Below are positions 9,062 to 18,832 of a stretch of 64,000 bases of DNA, piece by piece (position 1 is the first letter of the stretch; each line of letters starts with the position of its first letter). A program made the position numbers and the translations under genes. The notes under the pieces were generated by a model that did no database searches, had not been told where the DNA came from, and was given only the letters and a program-made list of their open reading frames with translations. Source of the DNA: Clostridia bacterium (lineage in GTDB: Bacteria > Bacillota > Clostridia > Oscillospirales > CAG-272); assembly GCA_017451915.1 (NCBI GenBank), contig JAFTNJ010000039.1:62001-126000 (forward strand), given 5' to 3'.

Positions 9062-9868
9062 TTACAACGTGTTGGCCCAGGCGGCCGCCATGCGTACCCA
9101 CTCGGCGTAGGCCGGCAGGATCCGCTCGGGGTGACCGTGAGCGGTAATTTCGTTCCCAAGCCCCGACGCATGGGGGACGTTGGGAAAAATGTGCATCTCG
9201 TAAGACACGCCGACCCTCGAATACGCCGCGGCCAGCAGCAGAGAATTTTGCACCGGCACCGTCTTGTCGTGGGGCGAATGTACGATAAACGCGGGCGCGC
9301 TGTCCCGATCCACGTGCTTCTCCAGACTGACCCGCTCCAGCTGCTCCTTGGTGGGCGCATCGGAGCACCACAGGTTTTGGAAGGAGCCGAAATGTCCTCC
9401 CTCCGCGGAGATCACGGGATAGATGGGAATGATCCCCCGGGGCTTGTTGTAGCCCCAGGGCATATCCACAGCCTCGTAGATCTCGGGCAGCTTCCAAAGG
9501 ATCCCCGCCGAGGCACACAAATGCCCTCCTGCGGAAAATCCCACCACAAAAAGCTCCTCGGGATCAATGCCGTACTCGGTTGCGTGATCCTTGATGTGCT
9601 TGATGGCTCTTGCCACCTCAATGAGCTGTGTGGGGAAGGTCTTGCCGCTCTCCCGTCCCACCGTGTAGCGCAGGACAAAGGACTGGTAGCCGTAGGGCAA
9701 AAAGGCGTGGGCGATGGGCTCGCACTCCAGCTCGGTGATCTTGCCGTATCCGCCGCCGGGGAGGACCAGCATGGCCTTGCGGGTAAACCCTTTCATGGGG
9801 TCGGCAATATACGCGTCCAGGCAAGGGCCGTGCGCCTCCTCGGTCAGAAGGATCTTTTCAAATTTCAT
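9062..9868 (-). CDS. Alpha/beta hydrolase (esterase-like) inside the pyrimidine operon
   Basis: A 268-residue cytoplasmic alpha/beta hydrolase related to acetyl-esterase/lipase-like proteins. Visible features are the oxyanion segment LPGGGYGK (36-43), nucleophile Ser112 in GFSAGG, and candidate Asp201 (HSPHDKTVP) and His233 (PHASG). It sits between pyrD and pyrF, 11 bases after pyrD, with only a weak ribosome site (AGAG). No pyrimidine function is known to me for this family. It could remove an acyl or ester group from a sugar or nucleoside, or be a passenger. Substrate unknown. Confidence 0.8.
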   Translation of the reverse strand: MKFEKILLTEEAHGPCLDAYIADPMKGFTRKAMLVLPGGGYGKITELECEPIAHAFLPYGYQSFVLRYTVGRESGKTFPTQLIEVARAIKHIKDHATEYGIDPEELFVVGFSAGGHLCASAGILWKLPEIYEAVDMPWGYNKPRGIIPIYPVISAEGGHFGSFQNLWCSDAPTKEQLERVSLEKHVDRDSAPAFIVHSPHDKTVPVQNSLLLAAAYSRVGVSYEMHIFPNVPHASGLGNEITAHGHPERILPAYAEWVRMAAAWANTL

Positions 9869-9879
9869 AGCTCTGTTTC

Positions 9880-10788
9880 TTACGCCATTCCGATGATCTC
9901 GGAAAGAGACTGGATGCCGTATTTTTCCATAACGGCAGGGAGCTCGTTTACCATGTTGTAGCAGGCGTAGGGATCCACCAGATTGGCGGCTCCCACCTCA
10001 ACGGCGGTCGCTCCTGCCAGCATCATTTCGATCACGTCCTCGGCAGTCGTCACACCACCCATTCCCACCACGGGAATGTTTACGGCGTGGGCTACCTGAT
10101 AGACCATGCGAACCGCTACGGGGAAAATGGCACTGCCCGAAAAGCCACCCATCTTATTGGCGATGACAGGCTTCTTGGTGCGCAGGTCAATTCTCATGCC
10201 CAGCAGAGTGTTGATCAGGCTGATGCCGTCGGCACCCGCCTCCTCGCAGGCCTTGGCGATGCTGACGATGTCGGTAACGTTGGGAGACAGTTTGATGATG
10301 ACGGGCTTTTTGGTTACGGCCTTGACCGCCTTTGTTACGGTTGCCGCCGCCTCGGGAGAGGTTCCAAAGCTCATGCCGCCGCCGTGAACGTTGGGGCAGC
10401 TGACGTTGACCTCCAGCCAGCCTACCTGCTCTTCCTTGTCAAGTCTCTCACAGGTGTAAGCGTAATCCTCCACCGAAAAGCCGCTGACGTTTGCCATGAC
10501 CGGCTTGTGGAAGCATTTTTTGAGCTTGGGCAATTCCTCGGAGATCACCTTGTCCACACCGGGGTTCTGAAGACCTACGGCGTTGATCATGCCCGCGGGG
10601 CACTCGGCAATGCGAGGGGTGGGGTTTCCGAATCGGGGATCCTTGGTGGTTCCCTTAAAGGAGAAGGAGCCCAGGCAGTTGATGTCGTACAGCTCGGCAA
10701 ACTCGTAGCCGTAGCCAAAGGTTCCGGAGGCGGGAATGATGGGATTCTCCATCTCGATGCCGCAAAGGGTTACCTTCATGCTTCCCAT
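9880..10788 (-). CDS. pyrD: Dihydroorotate dehydrogenase, class 1B catalytic subunit
   Basis: FMN-dependent oxidation of dihydroorotate to orotate. 302 residues with NVSCPNVHGGG (containing the active-site Cys base of class 1 enzymes), KLSPNVTDI, and GMGGVTTAEDV and VEVGAANL for FMN phosphate. Two starts are possible, ATG at 10788 and at 10779. 10788 is chosen because AAGGAGGAG lies 7 bases upstream; from 10779 the spacing would be 16. The 5' end overlaps pyrK, its electron-transfer partner, as expected for an equimolar complex. Confidence 0.95.
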   Translation of the reverse strand: MGSMKVTLCGIEMENPIIPASGTFGYGYEFAELYDINCLGSFSFKGTTKDPRFGNPTPRIAECPAGMINAVGLQNPGVDKVISEELPKLKKCFHKPVMANVSGFSVEDYAYTCERLDKEEQVGWLEVNVSCPNVHGGGMSFGTSPEAAATVTKAVKAVTKKPVIIKLSPNVTDIVSIAKACEEAGADGISLINTLLGMRIDLRTKKPVIANKMGGFSGSAIFPVAVRMVYQVAHAVNIPVVGMGGVTTAEDVIEMMLAGATAVEVGAANLVDPYACYNMVNELPAVMEKYGIQSLSEIIGMA

Positions 10789-11510
10789 AAGATCTCCTCC
10801 TTCTTCATCACGGGGCCTTCCTTGCAGATGCGCTTGTTGCCCGTCAGGGTCTTGCAGGAGCATCCCATGCAGGCACCAAAGCCGCATCCCATGCGCTCCT
10901 CAAAGCTGAGCTGACCGCCGGTAACCGAGGTCTTGCACACCGCCTTGAGCATGGGCTCGGGGCCACAGGTGTAAAAATGCGTGTATTCCAGATTCTCCAT
11001 GGCGTTGGTTACAAAGCCCTTGACGCCGTAGGAACCGTCGGCCGTGGCAACCGTTACCTTGGCGCCAATGGCCTTGAATTCTTCCTCGTAGAAGATCTCG
11101 TCCTTGGTGTTAAAGCCGAGAATGACGCTGACCTCCTTGCCCTCCTTGATCAGCTCTTTTGCGAGAAGATAGAGGGGGGGGACGCCAACGCCGCCGCCCA
11201 GGAGCAGAGGCTTATCCCCGGAGAGGCTCAGGTCGTAGCCGTTGCCCAGCCCCGTGAGGATATCCAGCTTGCCCTCGGTCATGCGGCTCATGGCCTCGGT
11301 GCCCTTGCCCACCACCTTGTAAACCAGGGTGAGGGTATCGCCCTGACAGTCACAGACCGAAATGGGGCGACGGAGATAGAAGCCGTCCAGCTTGATATTG
11401 ACGAACTGCCCCGGGCGGGTGATGTGGGAGGTATCTCCCACAAGCCGCATCCGATAGACGGTAGCCGTCAGTTGTGTATTTTCAATGATTTCAAACAATC
11501 CTTGTTTCAT
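10776..11510 (-). CDS. pyrK: Dihydroorotate dehydrogenase electron transfer subunit
   Basis: Passes electrons from PyrD FMN to NAD+ through FAD and a [2Fe-2S] cluster. 244 residues: ferredoxin-reductase beta-barrel with RRPISVCD for FAD, NAD domain with GGGVGVPPLYLLA, and a C-terminal cluster loop MGCGFGACMGCSC plus a later Cys in KRICKEG. It starts 9 bases after carB, with AGAGG 5 bases upstream of the ATG. Confidence 0.95.
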   Translation of the reverse strand: MKQGLFEIIENTQLTATVYRMRLVGDTSHITRPGQFVNIKLDGFYLRRPISVCDCQGDTLTLVYKVVGKGTEAMSRMTEGKLDILTGLGNGYDLSLSGDKPLLLGGGVGVPPLYLLAKELIKEGKEVSVILGFNTKDEIFYEEEFKAIGAKVTVATADGSYGVKGFVTNAMENLEYTHFYTCGPEPMLKAVCKTSVTGGQLSFEERMGCGFGACMGCSCKTLTGNKRICKEGPVMKKEEILWEA

Positions 11511-11519
11511 AGCAACCTC

Positions 11520-14500
11520 TTACGCGTCGATGGTGGAAATTCGCAGGGTGGTCTCGTCCAGAACGTCCAGCAGTACCTTTACGGTATCCAGCGAGGTGAA
11601 CATGGTCACGTTGCTCTCGATGGCGTACTTACGGATCTTAAAGCCGTCGTTGGTGGTTCCAATGTCCCCGGGATCCGAGGTGTTGATCACGTAGGCGATG
11701 TGGCCCTGACGGATGGAATCCTGGATCTCGTCGTTGTCCTCCTCGATCTTCTTGAGCACGTGGGTGCGAATGCCGTTCTCCTTGAGGAACTTGGCGGTTC
11801 CCGAGGTGGCCTCAATGTTAAAGCCCAGATCGTAGAAGCGGCGGATCAGGGGCAGTGCCTCTGCCTTATCCTTATCGGCAATGGTAGCGAACACCGTGCC
11901 GTAGTTCTGCAGGTGCATACCCGATGCCTGAAGCGCCTTGTAGAGGGCGCGGTTGAGCTTATCGTCGTAGCCAATGGCCTCACCCGTGGACTTCATCTCG
12001 GGGGAGAGGTAAGCGTCCAGACCGCGGAGCTTATTGAAGGAGAATACGGGGACCTTGACGTACCATCTCTTCTTTTCGTCGGGATAAATGTCAAAGATGC
12101 CCTGCTCCTTGAGAGACTTGCCGAGAATTACCTCGGTGGCAATATCCGCAAGGCTGTAGCCCGTTGCCTTGGAAAGGAAGGGTACGGTACGGGAGGAACG
12201 GGGGTTGACCTCAATGACGTAAACGTCATCCTTTTCATCCACGATGAACTGGATGTTGAACAGACCTACGATGCCAATGCCAATGCCCAGCTTTTTGGCG
12301 TACTGGAGAATGGTGCCCTTAACCTTGTTGGAAATGGAGAAGGTGGGATATACCGAGATCGAGTCGCCGGAATGGACACCGGTACGCTCTACCAGCTCCA
12401 TGATGCCGGGAACGAAGACGTCGCGGCCGTCGCAGATGGCGTCGATCTCCACCTCCTTGCCCTGCACGTACTTATCTACCAGCACGGGCTTGTCCTCGTC
12501 GATCTCAACGGCGGTGCGCAGATAGTGGCGCAGCTGCTCCTCGTTTGCAACGATCTGCATGGCGCGGCCGCCAAGCACGAAGCTGGGACGCACCAGTACG
12601 GGGTAGCCGATCTCGGAGGCGGCCTGGATGCCGTCCTCAATCTTGGTTACGGCGCGGCCCTTGGGCTGAGGAATCTGCAGGTCGGTGAGCAGCTTTTCAA
12701 AGGCGTCCCGGTTCTCTGCCTTGTCGATGGCGGCACAGTCGGTACCAATGATCTTTACGCCACGGTCCATCAGGGGCTGTGCCAGGTTGATGGCGGTCTG
12801 ACCGCCAAGAGATGCAATCACACCCTCGGGCTTTTCAAAATTGATGATGTTCATCACGTCCTCGGGAGTGAGGGGCTCAAAGTAAAGCTTATCCGCGGTG
12901 GTGTAGTCGGTAGAAACCGTTTCGGGGTTGTTGTTAATGATAATGGCCTCGTAGCCGGCGCGCTTGATGGTTTGTACGGCGTGTACGGTGGAGTAGTCGA
13001 ACTCCACGCCCTGGCCGATACGGATGGGACCTGCGCCCAGCACCACGATCTTTTTCTTGTTCGTCAGGATCGAGGTGTTCTCCCCCGTGTAAGAGGAGTA
13101 GAAATAGGGAATATACGCGTTGGTATGGCAGGTATCCACCATGCGGAATACGGGAGCCAGCTTCTTTTCCAAGCGGAAGTTATACACCTCGATCTCGGTG
13201 CACTTCCACATTCTTGCCACGTACTTGTCGGAAAAGCCCATCTTCTTTGCGGCGGCAAGGGTGTCAAGATCAAAGAGGTTCTTGCGCAGCAGCTCTTCCA
13301 TATCCACGATGTTCTTGATGGCCTCCAGGAAGTAGGCGGTGATCTGCGTTGCCTCGTGGATCTCCTGAATGGAGGCGCCGTGGTAAATCAGCTCGGCAAT
13401 GGCAAAGATATTGTCGGAATGGAACTCCCGCACGTAAGAGAGCAGCTCCTCCCGGGTCATGTGATCGAACTTGGCGTGATAGATGTGATCCACACCGATC
13501 TCCAAGGAGCGAACACCCTTGAGCAGTGCCTCCTCCAGAGTGGAGCCAATGCCCATGATCTCGCCCGTCGCCTTCATCTGGGTGCCCAACAGGTTGGAGG
13601 CAGAGGTGAACTTATCAAAGGGGAAACGGGGGAACTTGGAGATCACGTAATCCAACTGGGGCTCGAAGGCGGCGTTGGTGTTGGCGATCTGAATCTCCTC
13701 CAGAGCCATACCCACGGCGATCTTGGCGGTCACGCGGGCGATGGGGTAACCCGATGCCTTGGAGGCCAAGGCGGAGGAGCGGGATACGCGGGGATTGACC
13801 TCGATGAGATAATACTCACCGGAGGTGGGATGCAGTGCGAACTGTACGTTACAGCCACCGGAGATCTTCAGCTCGCGAATGATCTTAATGGCGGAATCGT
13901 TGAGCATCTTCTTCTCTTTGTCCGAAAGGGTGAGAATGGGAGCCACAACGATGGAGTCACCCGTATGAACGCCAACGGGATCAATGTTTTCCATGCCGCA
14001 GATGGTAATGGCGTGATCGTTGGAGTCACGCATAACCTCAAACTCGATCTCCTTATAGCCCTTGACCGATTTCTCGATCAGAACCTGATGCACAGGGGAG
14101 AGCTTGAAGGCGTTGGTACCAACCTCGATCAGCTCCTCCTCGTTGTAGGCAAAGCCGCCGCCCGTACCGCCAAGGGTAAACGCGGGACGAAGCACTACGG
14201 GATAGCCGATGCGCTTGGCCGCCTCCTTTGCCTCTTCCAGATCGTAGGTGATCTCGGAGGGAATGACGGGCTCACCAATGGACAGGCAAAGCTCCTTGAA
14301 CAGCTCTCTGTCCTCGGCACGCTCGATGGATTCCGAGCTGGTGCCCAGCAGCTCCACGCCGCATTCCTTCAGCACGCCCTTCTTTTCCAGCTGCATGGCA
14401 AGGTTCAGACCCGTCTGTCCGCCAATGCCGGGAACGATGGCGTCGGGACGCTCGTAACGCAGGATCTTTGCAATGTATTCCAGCGTCAGGGGCTCCATGT

Positions 14501-14693
14501 ACACCTTGTCGGCAATGGTGGTGTCGGTCATGATGGTTGCGGGGTTGGAGTTGACGAGGATGACCTCGTAGCCCTCCTCCTTGAGTGCCAGGCACGCCTG
14601 GGTGCCGGCATAGTCGAATTCAGCGGCCTGGCCGATAACGATCGGGCCCGAGCCGATGATCAGGATCTTCTTTAAGTCTGTTCTCTTTGCCAT
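11520..14693 (-). CDS. carB: Carbamoyl-phosphate synthase, large subunit
   Basis: Makes carbamoyl phosphate from bicarbonate, ammonia and two ATP. 1057 residues, full length, with duplicated ATP-grasp halves: [19 protein letters not shown] at the start and [17 protein letters not shown] near 555, each followed by a VxRPxFxLGG segment. The C-terminal 130 residues form the MGS-like allosteric domain. The glutaminase subunit CarA is not next to it and does not occur in the window, so it must be encoded elsewhere if the enzyme uses glutamine. GGGAGG lies 8 bases before the ATG. Confidence 0.97.
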   Translation of the reverse strand: MAKRTDLKKILIIGSGPIVIGQAAEFDYAGTQACLALKEEGYEVILVNSNPATIMTDTTIADKVYMEPLTLEYIAKILRYERPDAIVPGIGGQTGLNLAMQLEKKGVLKECGVELLGTSSESIERAEDRELFKELCLSIGEPVIPSEITYDLEEAKEAAKRIGYPVVLRPAFTLGGTGGGFAYNEEELIEVGTNAFKLSPVHQVLIEKSVKGYKEIEFEVMRDSNDHAITICGMENIDPVGVHTGDSIVVAPILTLSDKEKKMLNDSAIKIIRELKISGGCNVQFALHPTSGEYYLIEVNPRVSRSSALASKASGYPIARVTAKIAVGMALEEIQIANTNAAFEPQLDYVISKFPRFPFDKFTSASNLLGTQMKATGEIMGIGSTLEEALLKGVRSLEIGVDHIYHAKFDHMTREELLSYVREFHSDNIFAIAELIYHGASIQEIHEATQITAYFLEAIKNIVDMEELLRKNLFDLDTLAAAKKMGFSDKYVARMWKCTEIEVYNFRLEKKLAPVFRMVDTCHTNAYIPYFYSSYTGENTSILTNKKKIVVLGAGPIRIGQGVEFDYSTVHAVQTIKRAGYEAIIINNNPETVSTDYTTADKLYFEPLTPEDVMNIINFEKPEGVIASLGGQTAINLAQPLMDRGVKIIGTDCAAIDKAENRDAFEKLLTDLQIPQPKGRAVTKIEDGIQAASEIGYPVLVRPSFVLGGRAMQIVANEEQLRHYLRTAVEIDEDKPVLVDKYVQGKEVEIDAICDGRDVFVPGIMELVERTGVHSGDSISVYPTFSISNKVKGTILQYAKKLGIGIGIVGLFNIQFIVDEKDDVYVIEVNPRSSRTVPFLSKATGYSLADIATEVILGKSLKEQGIFDIYPDEKKRWYVKVPVFSFNKLRGLDAYLSPEMKSTGEAIGYDDKLNRALYKALQASGMHLQNYGTVFATIADKDKAEALPLIRRFYDLGFNIEATSGTAKFLKENGIRTHVLKKIEEDNDEIQDSIRQGHIAYVINTSDPGDIGTTNDGFKIRKYAIESNVTMFTSLDTVKVLLDVLDETTLRISTIDA

Positions 14694-14736
14694 AGTTTTT
14701 GCCTCCCGTATATTTTACACAAATTCAAATCAAGAT

Positions 14737-15954
14737 TTATTTTTTGTAGACAATCTCACCGTGATACACCGTGAGAAGATTTTCACCAAAAAGCTCCATG
14801 CCCGTCAGCGGCGTGGCACGCCCCAGAGAGAGGAAAGTTTCGGGATCCACCTTGGCAGAGGCCTCCAGATCCCAAACCGAGAAATCGTTCTCCAGGGGAA
14901 TTCCAAAGCGACGGCGGGGATTGAGGGCCATCAGCTCGGTCAGCTTTTCCAGGGTGATCACACCGGTCTTTACCAGCTTGGTGTAGAGCAGAGGGAACGC
15001 GGTCTCCAGACCCACGATACCAAAGGCACTGCCCGCCAGTCCCCGGGATTTTTCCTCTGCCGAGTGGGGCGCGTGGTCGGTGGCGATCATATCGATGGTG
15101 CCGTCCAGGATTCCCTCGATCAGGGCCTCCCGATCCTCCTTCGATCGCAGCGGGGGATTCATCTTAAAGCGTCCATCCTCCTGCAGGTCGTTCTCGTCCA
15201 TCACCAGGTAGTGGGGCGCGGTCTCGCAGGTCACGTCCACGCCGCGGGCCTTGGCCTCGCGGATCAGTGCCACGCTCTCCTTGGCAGAGATGTGACAAAC
15301 GTGATAGGCGCATCCGATCTCCTCAGCCAACCGCAGGTCGCGGGCGATCTGGGCGTATTCGCTCTCGGAGCAAATGCCCTTGTGGCCGTGGGTCTTGGCG
15401 TAAACGCCGTCGTGAATATAGCCGCCGTGAAGCAGGTCGTTGACCTCGCAATGGGCCACGATCATCTTCCCAAGGGACTTGGCAAGAAGCATGGCCTCCC
15501 GCATCATTTCCTCGCTCTGCACGCCCCGACCGTCATCCGAAAAGGCGATGACGTCCGGTGCCATGTCTGCCATGGCCGAGAGCTCCTCGCCCTTTTGCCC
15601 CACGGTGATGGCACCGTAAGGGTAAACGGCAATGCAGGCTCCCGCGGCAATGCGATCCAGCTGCTCCCGCAAATGGGCCGCCGAATCGGGCACCGGGTTG
15701 AGGTTGGGCATGGTGCAGACGTGGGTGTAGCCTCCGTGGGCCGCCGCAAGGCTGCCGCTCTCCATGGTTTCTTTATAAGAAAAACCCGGCTCACGAAAAT
15801 GCACATGCACATCGCAAAAACCGGGAAGAACGACACAACGCTCCATATCAACAGAACCAAGATCACGGCAAGAAAAGAAGGGAGCAAAAAGGGACAATTC
15901 ACCATTGCGCACAACGGTAGTATTTGCCTTTCGCATTTCCAATACGTTTGTCAT
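14737..15954 (-). CDS. pyrC: Dihydroorotase
   Basis: Zinc amidohydrolase interconverting carbamoylaspartate and dihydroorotate. 405 residues with the metal motif DVHVHFREPG, later histidines in VAHCE and HICHISA-type segments (YHVCHISAKE), and the catalytic Asp in MIATDHAPH. First gene after the operon promoter. The ATG at 15954 has AAGGAG 5 bases upstream. The leader is only about 20 bases, leaving no room for a PyrR-type attenuator. Confidence 0.95.
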   Translation of the reverse strand: MTNVLEMRKANTTVVRNGELSLFAPFFSCRDLGSVDMERCVVLPGFCDVHVHFREPGFSYKETMESGSLAAAHGGYTHVCTMPNLNPVPDSAAHLREQLDRIAAGACIAVYPYGAITVGQKGEELSAMADMAPDVIAFSDDGRGVQSEEMMREAMLLAKSLGKMIVAHCEVNDLLHGGYIHDGVYAKTHGHKGICSESEYAQIARDLRLAEEIGCAYHVCHISAKESVALIREAKARGVDVTCETAPHYLVMDENDLQEDGRFKMNPPLRSKEDREALIEGILDGTIDMIATDHAPHSAEEKSRGLAGSAFGIVGLETAFPLLYTKLVKTGVITLEKLTELMALNPRRRFGIPLENDFSVWDLEASAKVDPETFLSLGRATPLTGMELFGENLLTVYHGEIVYKK

Positions 15955-15981
15955 AACGGCTCCTTGAATTTTATTTTATAC

Positions 15982-16010
15982 ATTATATCATACCAAGGCC
16001 ATTTTGTCAA
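15982..16010 (-). promoter_or_regulatory. pyrC promoter: Sigma-A promoter of the pyrimidine operon
   Basis: Minus strand TTGACA (16005-16010), 17-bp spacer, TATAAT (15982-15987): consensus in both boxes. Confidence 0.88.
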
Positions 16011-16034
16011 GAGCAAAAGCAAAATCCCATGCTT

Positions 16035-16054
16035 TTTTTCACTTCCGTGAAAAA
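16035..16054. promoter_or_regulatory. Perfect inverted repeat upstream of the pyr promoter
   Basis: TTTTTCAC-TTCC-GTGAAAAA, two 8-bp arms around 4 bases. It ends 25 bp upstream of the pyr -35 box and about 58 bp upstream of the divergent GNAT -35 box. It could be an operator or a short bidirectional terminator. A second imperfect hairpin (CCCTCT...AGAGCAGGG) follows at 16056-16075. Confidence 0.45.
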
Positions 16055-16111
16055 GCCCTCTACCGCAGAGCAGGGTTTTGTTCATTCCGCAAAATCTCCG
16101 CCTTCCCTTCC

Positions 16112-16140
16112 TTGACTTCCTCCCCATTTCGTGCTATAAT
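16112..16140 (+). promoter_or_regulatory. Sigma-A promoter of the GNAT gene
   Basis: TTGACT (16112-16117), 17-bp spacer, TATAAT (16135-16140). Confidence 0.82.
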
Positions 16141-16169
16141 GAGGGCAATCATCACACACGGAGGCGTTT

Positions 16170-16955
16170 ATGGAGATCCGTAAAGATACCATCCTGCAGG
16201 TGGCCCTGGAGCAATCGGCCATCGACTCGTCCTGCTCCCCCGAGGACTTTTTAAAATCCACCCCGGTGGTCACCCTTTCCCGTCCCCATCCTAAGGCGCG
16301 AAAATACCTTTCCCTTCCCTTTGACTGCAATCTGACCTCCTACGGCTCCAACGTGGTGGCCTCGGTGTCGGAGCCCATGCGGGAGGCGGTAACAAGCTAC
16401 CTGGAGGCCTATCCCCCGGAGCATTGCTTTGAAACGCCTCACCTGCAGGTCCTGAACGATGCCGCGGCGGAGCACGACCTGCGAGTCTGCTTTATGGCCG
16501 AGTATTTTTTACCCGATCCCGCCGCTCTGCGCCCCCTGGATTGCCCTTTTGACCTGCGCGTCCTCCATGCCCCGAACTTTGCCAACCTCTACCTCCCCGC
16601 CTGGAGCAACGCCCTGTGCGAGAAGCGTAAGGAGCTGGACGTTTTGGGGATTGGCGCTTATCGGAACGGTGAGCTGATCGGTCTTGCCGCCTGCTCGGCC
16701 GATTGCGATACCATGTGGCAGATCGGCGTGGACGTTCTGCCCGAGTACCGACGGCAGGGGGTGGCCTCCTGCCTGACCTCCCGCCTGGCGTTGGAGATCC
16801 TGGAGGCAGGAAAGATCCCCTTTTACTGCGCGGCCTGGTCGAACGTCAAGTCGGTTCGCAACGCCATCAAGAGCGGATTTCGTCCCGCGTGGGTCGAGGT
16901 CGGCCTGAAATCCACCGCCTTTGTGGCGGAAATGAACCGTAGAGATCCCCAATAA
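16170..16955 (+). CDS. GNAT family N-acetyltransferase
   Basis: 261 residues. The C-terminal half has the acetyl-CoA site of GNAT enzymes (VDVLPEYRRQGVASCLTS, the Q/RxxGxG/A pattern) followed by AAWSNVKSVRNAIKSGFRP, the usual end of the fold. The N-terminal 110 residues are family-specific and resemble the two-part GNAT acetyltransferases common in Bacillota. Substrate unknown. GGAGG lies 5 bases before the ATG. It is monocistronic between its own promoter and a strong terminator. Confidence 0.82.
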   Translation: MEIRKDTILQVALEQSAIDSSCSPEDFLKSTPVVTLSRPHPKARKYLSLPFDCNLTSYGSNVVASVSEPMREAVTSYLEAYPPEHCFETPHLQVLNDAAAEHDLRVCFMAEYFLPDPAALRPLDCPFDLRVLHAPNFANLYLPAWSNALCEKRKELDVLGIGAYRNGELIGLAACSADCDTMWQIGVDVLPEYRRQGVASCLTSRLALEILEAGKIPFYCAAWSNVKSVRNAIKSGFRPAWVEVGLKSTAFVAEMNRRDPQ

Positions 16956-16961
16956 TCTTCT

Positions 16962-16998
16962 AAAAAAGCGTTCTGTCCCGCGGACAGAACGCTTTTTT
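16962..16998 (+). terminator. Intrinsic terminator after the GNAT gene
   Basis: A 17-bp perfect stem (16962-16978 with 16982-16998, loop CGC) whose right arm ends in TTTTTT. The mirrored A-run would also stop minus-strand read-through. Confidence 0.9.
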
Positions 16999-17069
16999 CT
17001 TTGTTGGGACAAGACGCAAAACTACGCCGAGAACACCAACATTTCTATATTGCCATCCCCTTTTTCAGG

Positions 17070-17143
17070 CAAGTTCTTGAAAGAGGATGGGGGTGCGGGG
17101 GAAGGAGAAAAGCTTCTTGCAAGAAGTTTTCTCCTTCCCCCGC
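17070..17143 (-). repeat. Dispersed palindromic element, copy 4
   Basis: Stem arms 17095-17119 (one bulged G) and 17120-17143; tail 17070-17094 with CAAGTTCTTGAAAGAGGATG. It lies 12 bases past the fhs stop, in the same sense relative to the gene as the other three copies. Confidence 0.8.
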
Positions 17144-17155
17144 GGTCTTAACCTA

Positions 17156-18829
17156 TCAGAACAATCCGGAGATCTTGCCGTCCTCGTCCACGTCGATGCG
17201 GAGCGCGGCGGGAGATTTGGGAAGTCCGGGCATGGTCATGATATCACCGGTGAGAGCCACGATAAAGCCGGCACCCGCGCTGACCTTGACGTTGCGAACC
17301 GTTACGGTGAAGTTCTCGGGCGCGCCAAGCTTGGCGGCATCGTCCGAAAAGCTGTACTGGGTCTTTGCCATACATACGGGCAGTTTGTCAAATCCAAGAG
17401 ACGCCAGCTTTGCGATCTCCTTCTTGGCTGCGGGAGCAAAGGTCACGCCGCTTCCGCGATAAACGTTCTTTACGATGGCCTCAATCTTATCCTCAATGGA
17501 TCCCTCCAGCTTGTAGCTAAAGGAGAAATCATTGGGCTCCTCGCAAAGACGAACCACCTCGCGGGCCAGCTCCTCGCCGCCCTTGCCACCTTCTGCCCAG
17601 ACGTTGGAAAGCACCACGTTGACGCCCAAAGCCTTGCATTTTTCAATGATGGCCTCCACCTCGGCATCGGTATCGGTGGGGAAACGGTTGACAGCCACCA
17701 CGCAGGGCAGCTTGTAAACGTCCTTGATGTTGGACACGTGACGGAGCAGGTTGGGAATTCCAATCTCCAGAGCTTCCAGGTTCTCGCTTCCCAGGTCGGT
17801 CTTGGCCACACCGCCGTGCATCTTGAGGGCACGGATGGTAGCAACCACCACCACGGCAGAGGGGGTCAGACCCGCATAGCGGCACTTGATGTCCAGGAAC
17901 TTCTCGGCACCAAGATCGGCACCAAAGCCGGCCTCGGTAATGGCGTAATCCCCCAGCTTCATTGCCATCTTGGTGGCGATGACCGAGTTACAGCCGTGGG
18001 CGATATTTGCAAAGGGGCCGCCGTGCACGAAGGCGGGAGTTCCCTCCAGGGTCTGCACCAGGTTGGGCTTGAGGGCGTCCTTGAGGAGCGCCGCCATCGC
18101 GCCCACCGCTCCGATCTGACCCGCGGTCACGGGCTCGTCGTTGTAGGTGTAGGCTACCACGATGCGTCCAAGACGCTCCTTGAGATCGGTGATCGAGCTG
18201 GCCAGACAGAAGACTGCCATGATCTCGGAGGCTACGGTGATGTCGAAGCCGTCCTCCCGGGGAACGCCGTTGACGCGTCCGCCCAGACCGTCGGTCACGA
18301 AGCGGAGCTGACGGTCGTTCATATCCACGCAACGCTTCCAGGTGATGCGGCGGGGATCAATGTTCAGGGCGTTGCCCTGATGAATGTGGTTATCCAGCAT
18401 GGCGGCAAGAAGATTGTTTGCCGCGCCAATGGCGTGGAAGTCACCGGTGAAGTGGAGGTTGATATCCTCCATGGGAACCACCTGGGCGTATCCGCCGCCG
18501 GCGGCACCGCCCTTGATGCCAAACACAGGCCCTAGGGAAGGCTCGCGCAGAGCCACGACCACATTCTTGCCAATGCGCTTCAGGCCGTCGGCAAGACCAA
18601 TGGTGGTGGTGGTTTTTCCCTCCCCCGCGGGGGTGGGGGTGATGGCGGTGACCAGCACCAGCTTGCCGTCGCCCCGCTTGGATTCCTTCAAAAGCGAGTA
18701 ATCCACCTTTGCCTTGTATTTTCCGTATTGCTCCAGATATTTCTCATCTACGCCCGCCACCTTTGCAATCTCGGTGATGGGTTGCATTTTTGCGCTTTGC
18801 GCAATTTCAATATCGGTCAAGTAAGCCAT
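17156..18829 (-). CDS. fhs: Formate-tetrahydrofolate ligase
   Basis: ATP-dependent synthesis of 10-formyl-THF from formate and THF. 557 residues, typical length. P-loop [16 protein letters not shown] near 65-80; [18 protein letters not shown] and FTGDFHAI are signature segments. Last gene of the purine operon, 3 bases after purL, with AAGGAGGG inside the purL 3' end. It supplies the formyl donor used by PurN and AICAR transformylase. Confidence 0.97.
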   Translation of the reverse strand: MAYLTDIEIAQSAKMQPITEIAKVAGVDEKYLEQYGKYKAKVDYSLLKESKRGDGKLVLVTAITPTPAGEGKTTTTIGLADGLKRIGKNVVVALREPSLGPVFGIKGGAAGGGYAQVVPMEDINLHFTGDFHAIGAANNLLAAMLDNHIHQGNALNIDPRRITWKRCVDMNDRQLRFVTDGLGGRVNGVPREDGFDITVASEIMAVFCLASSITDLKERLGRIVVAYTYNDEPVTAGQIGAVGAMAALLKDALKPNLVQTLEGTPAFVHGGPFANIAHGCNSVIATKMAMKLGDYAITEAGFGADLGAEKFLDIKCRYAGLTPSAVVVVATIRALKMHGGVAKTDLGSENLEALEIGIPNLLRHVSNIKDVYKLPCVVAVNRFPTDTDAEVEAIIEKCKALGVNVVLSNVWAEGGKGGEELAREVVRLCEEPNDFSFSYKLEGSIEDKIEAIVKNVYRGSGVTFAPAAKKEIAKLASLGFDKLPVCMAKTQYSFSDDAAKLGAPENFTVTVRNVKVSAGAGFIVALTGDIMTMPGLPKSPAALRIDVDEDGKISGLF

Positions 18830-18832
18830 TGC

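Noticed and set aside
10977-14675. A 1232-codon plus-strand open frame opposite carB, and similar long frames opposite purL, glyA-purM and the GLUG-MBL genes (18728-22807, 23858-27736, 44031-48065, 48388-52275, 52367-56440)
   Set aside because: They mirror strongly coding minus-strand genes, lack ribosome sites and protein-like patterns, and arise from the codon bias of the real genes.
15955-15981. PyrR-type attenuator before pyrC
   Set aside because: The leader is only about 20 bases and shows no anti-terminator or terminator pair.
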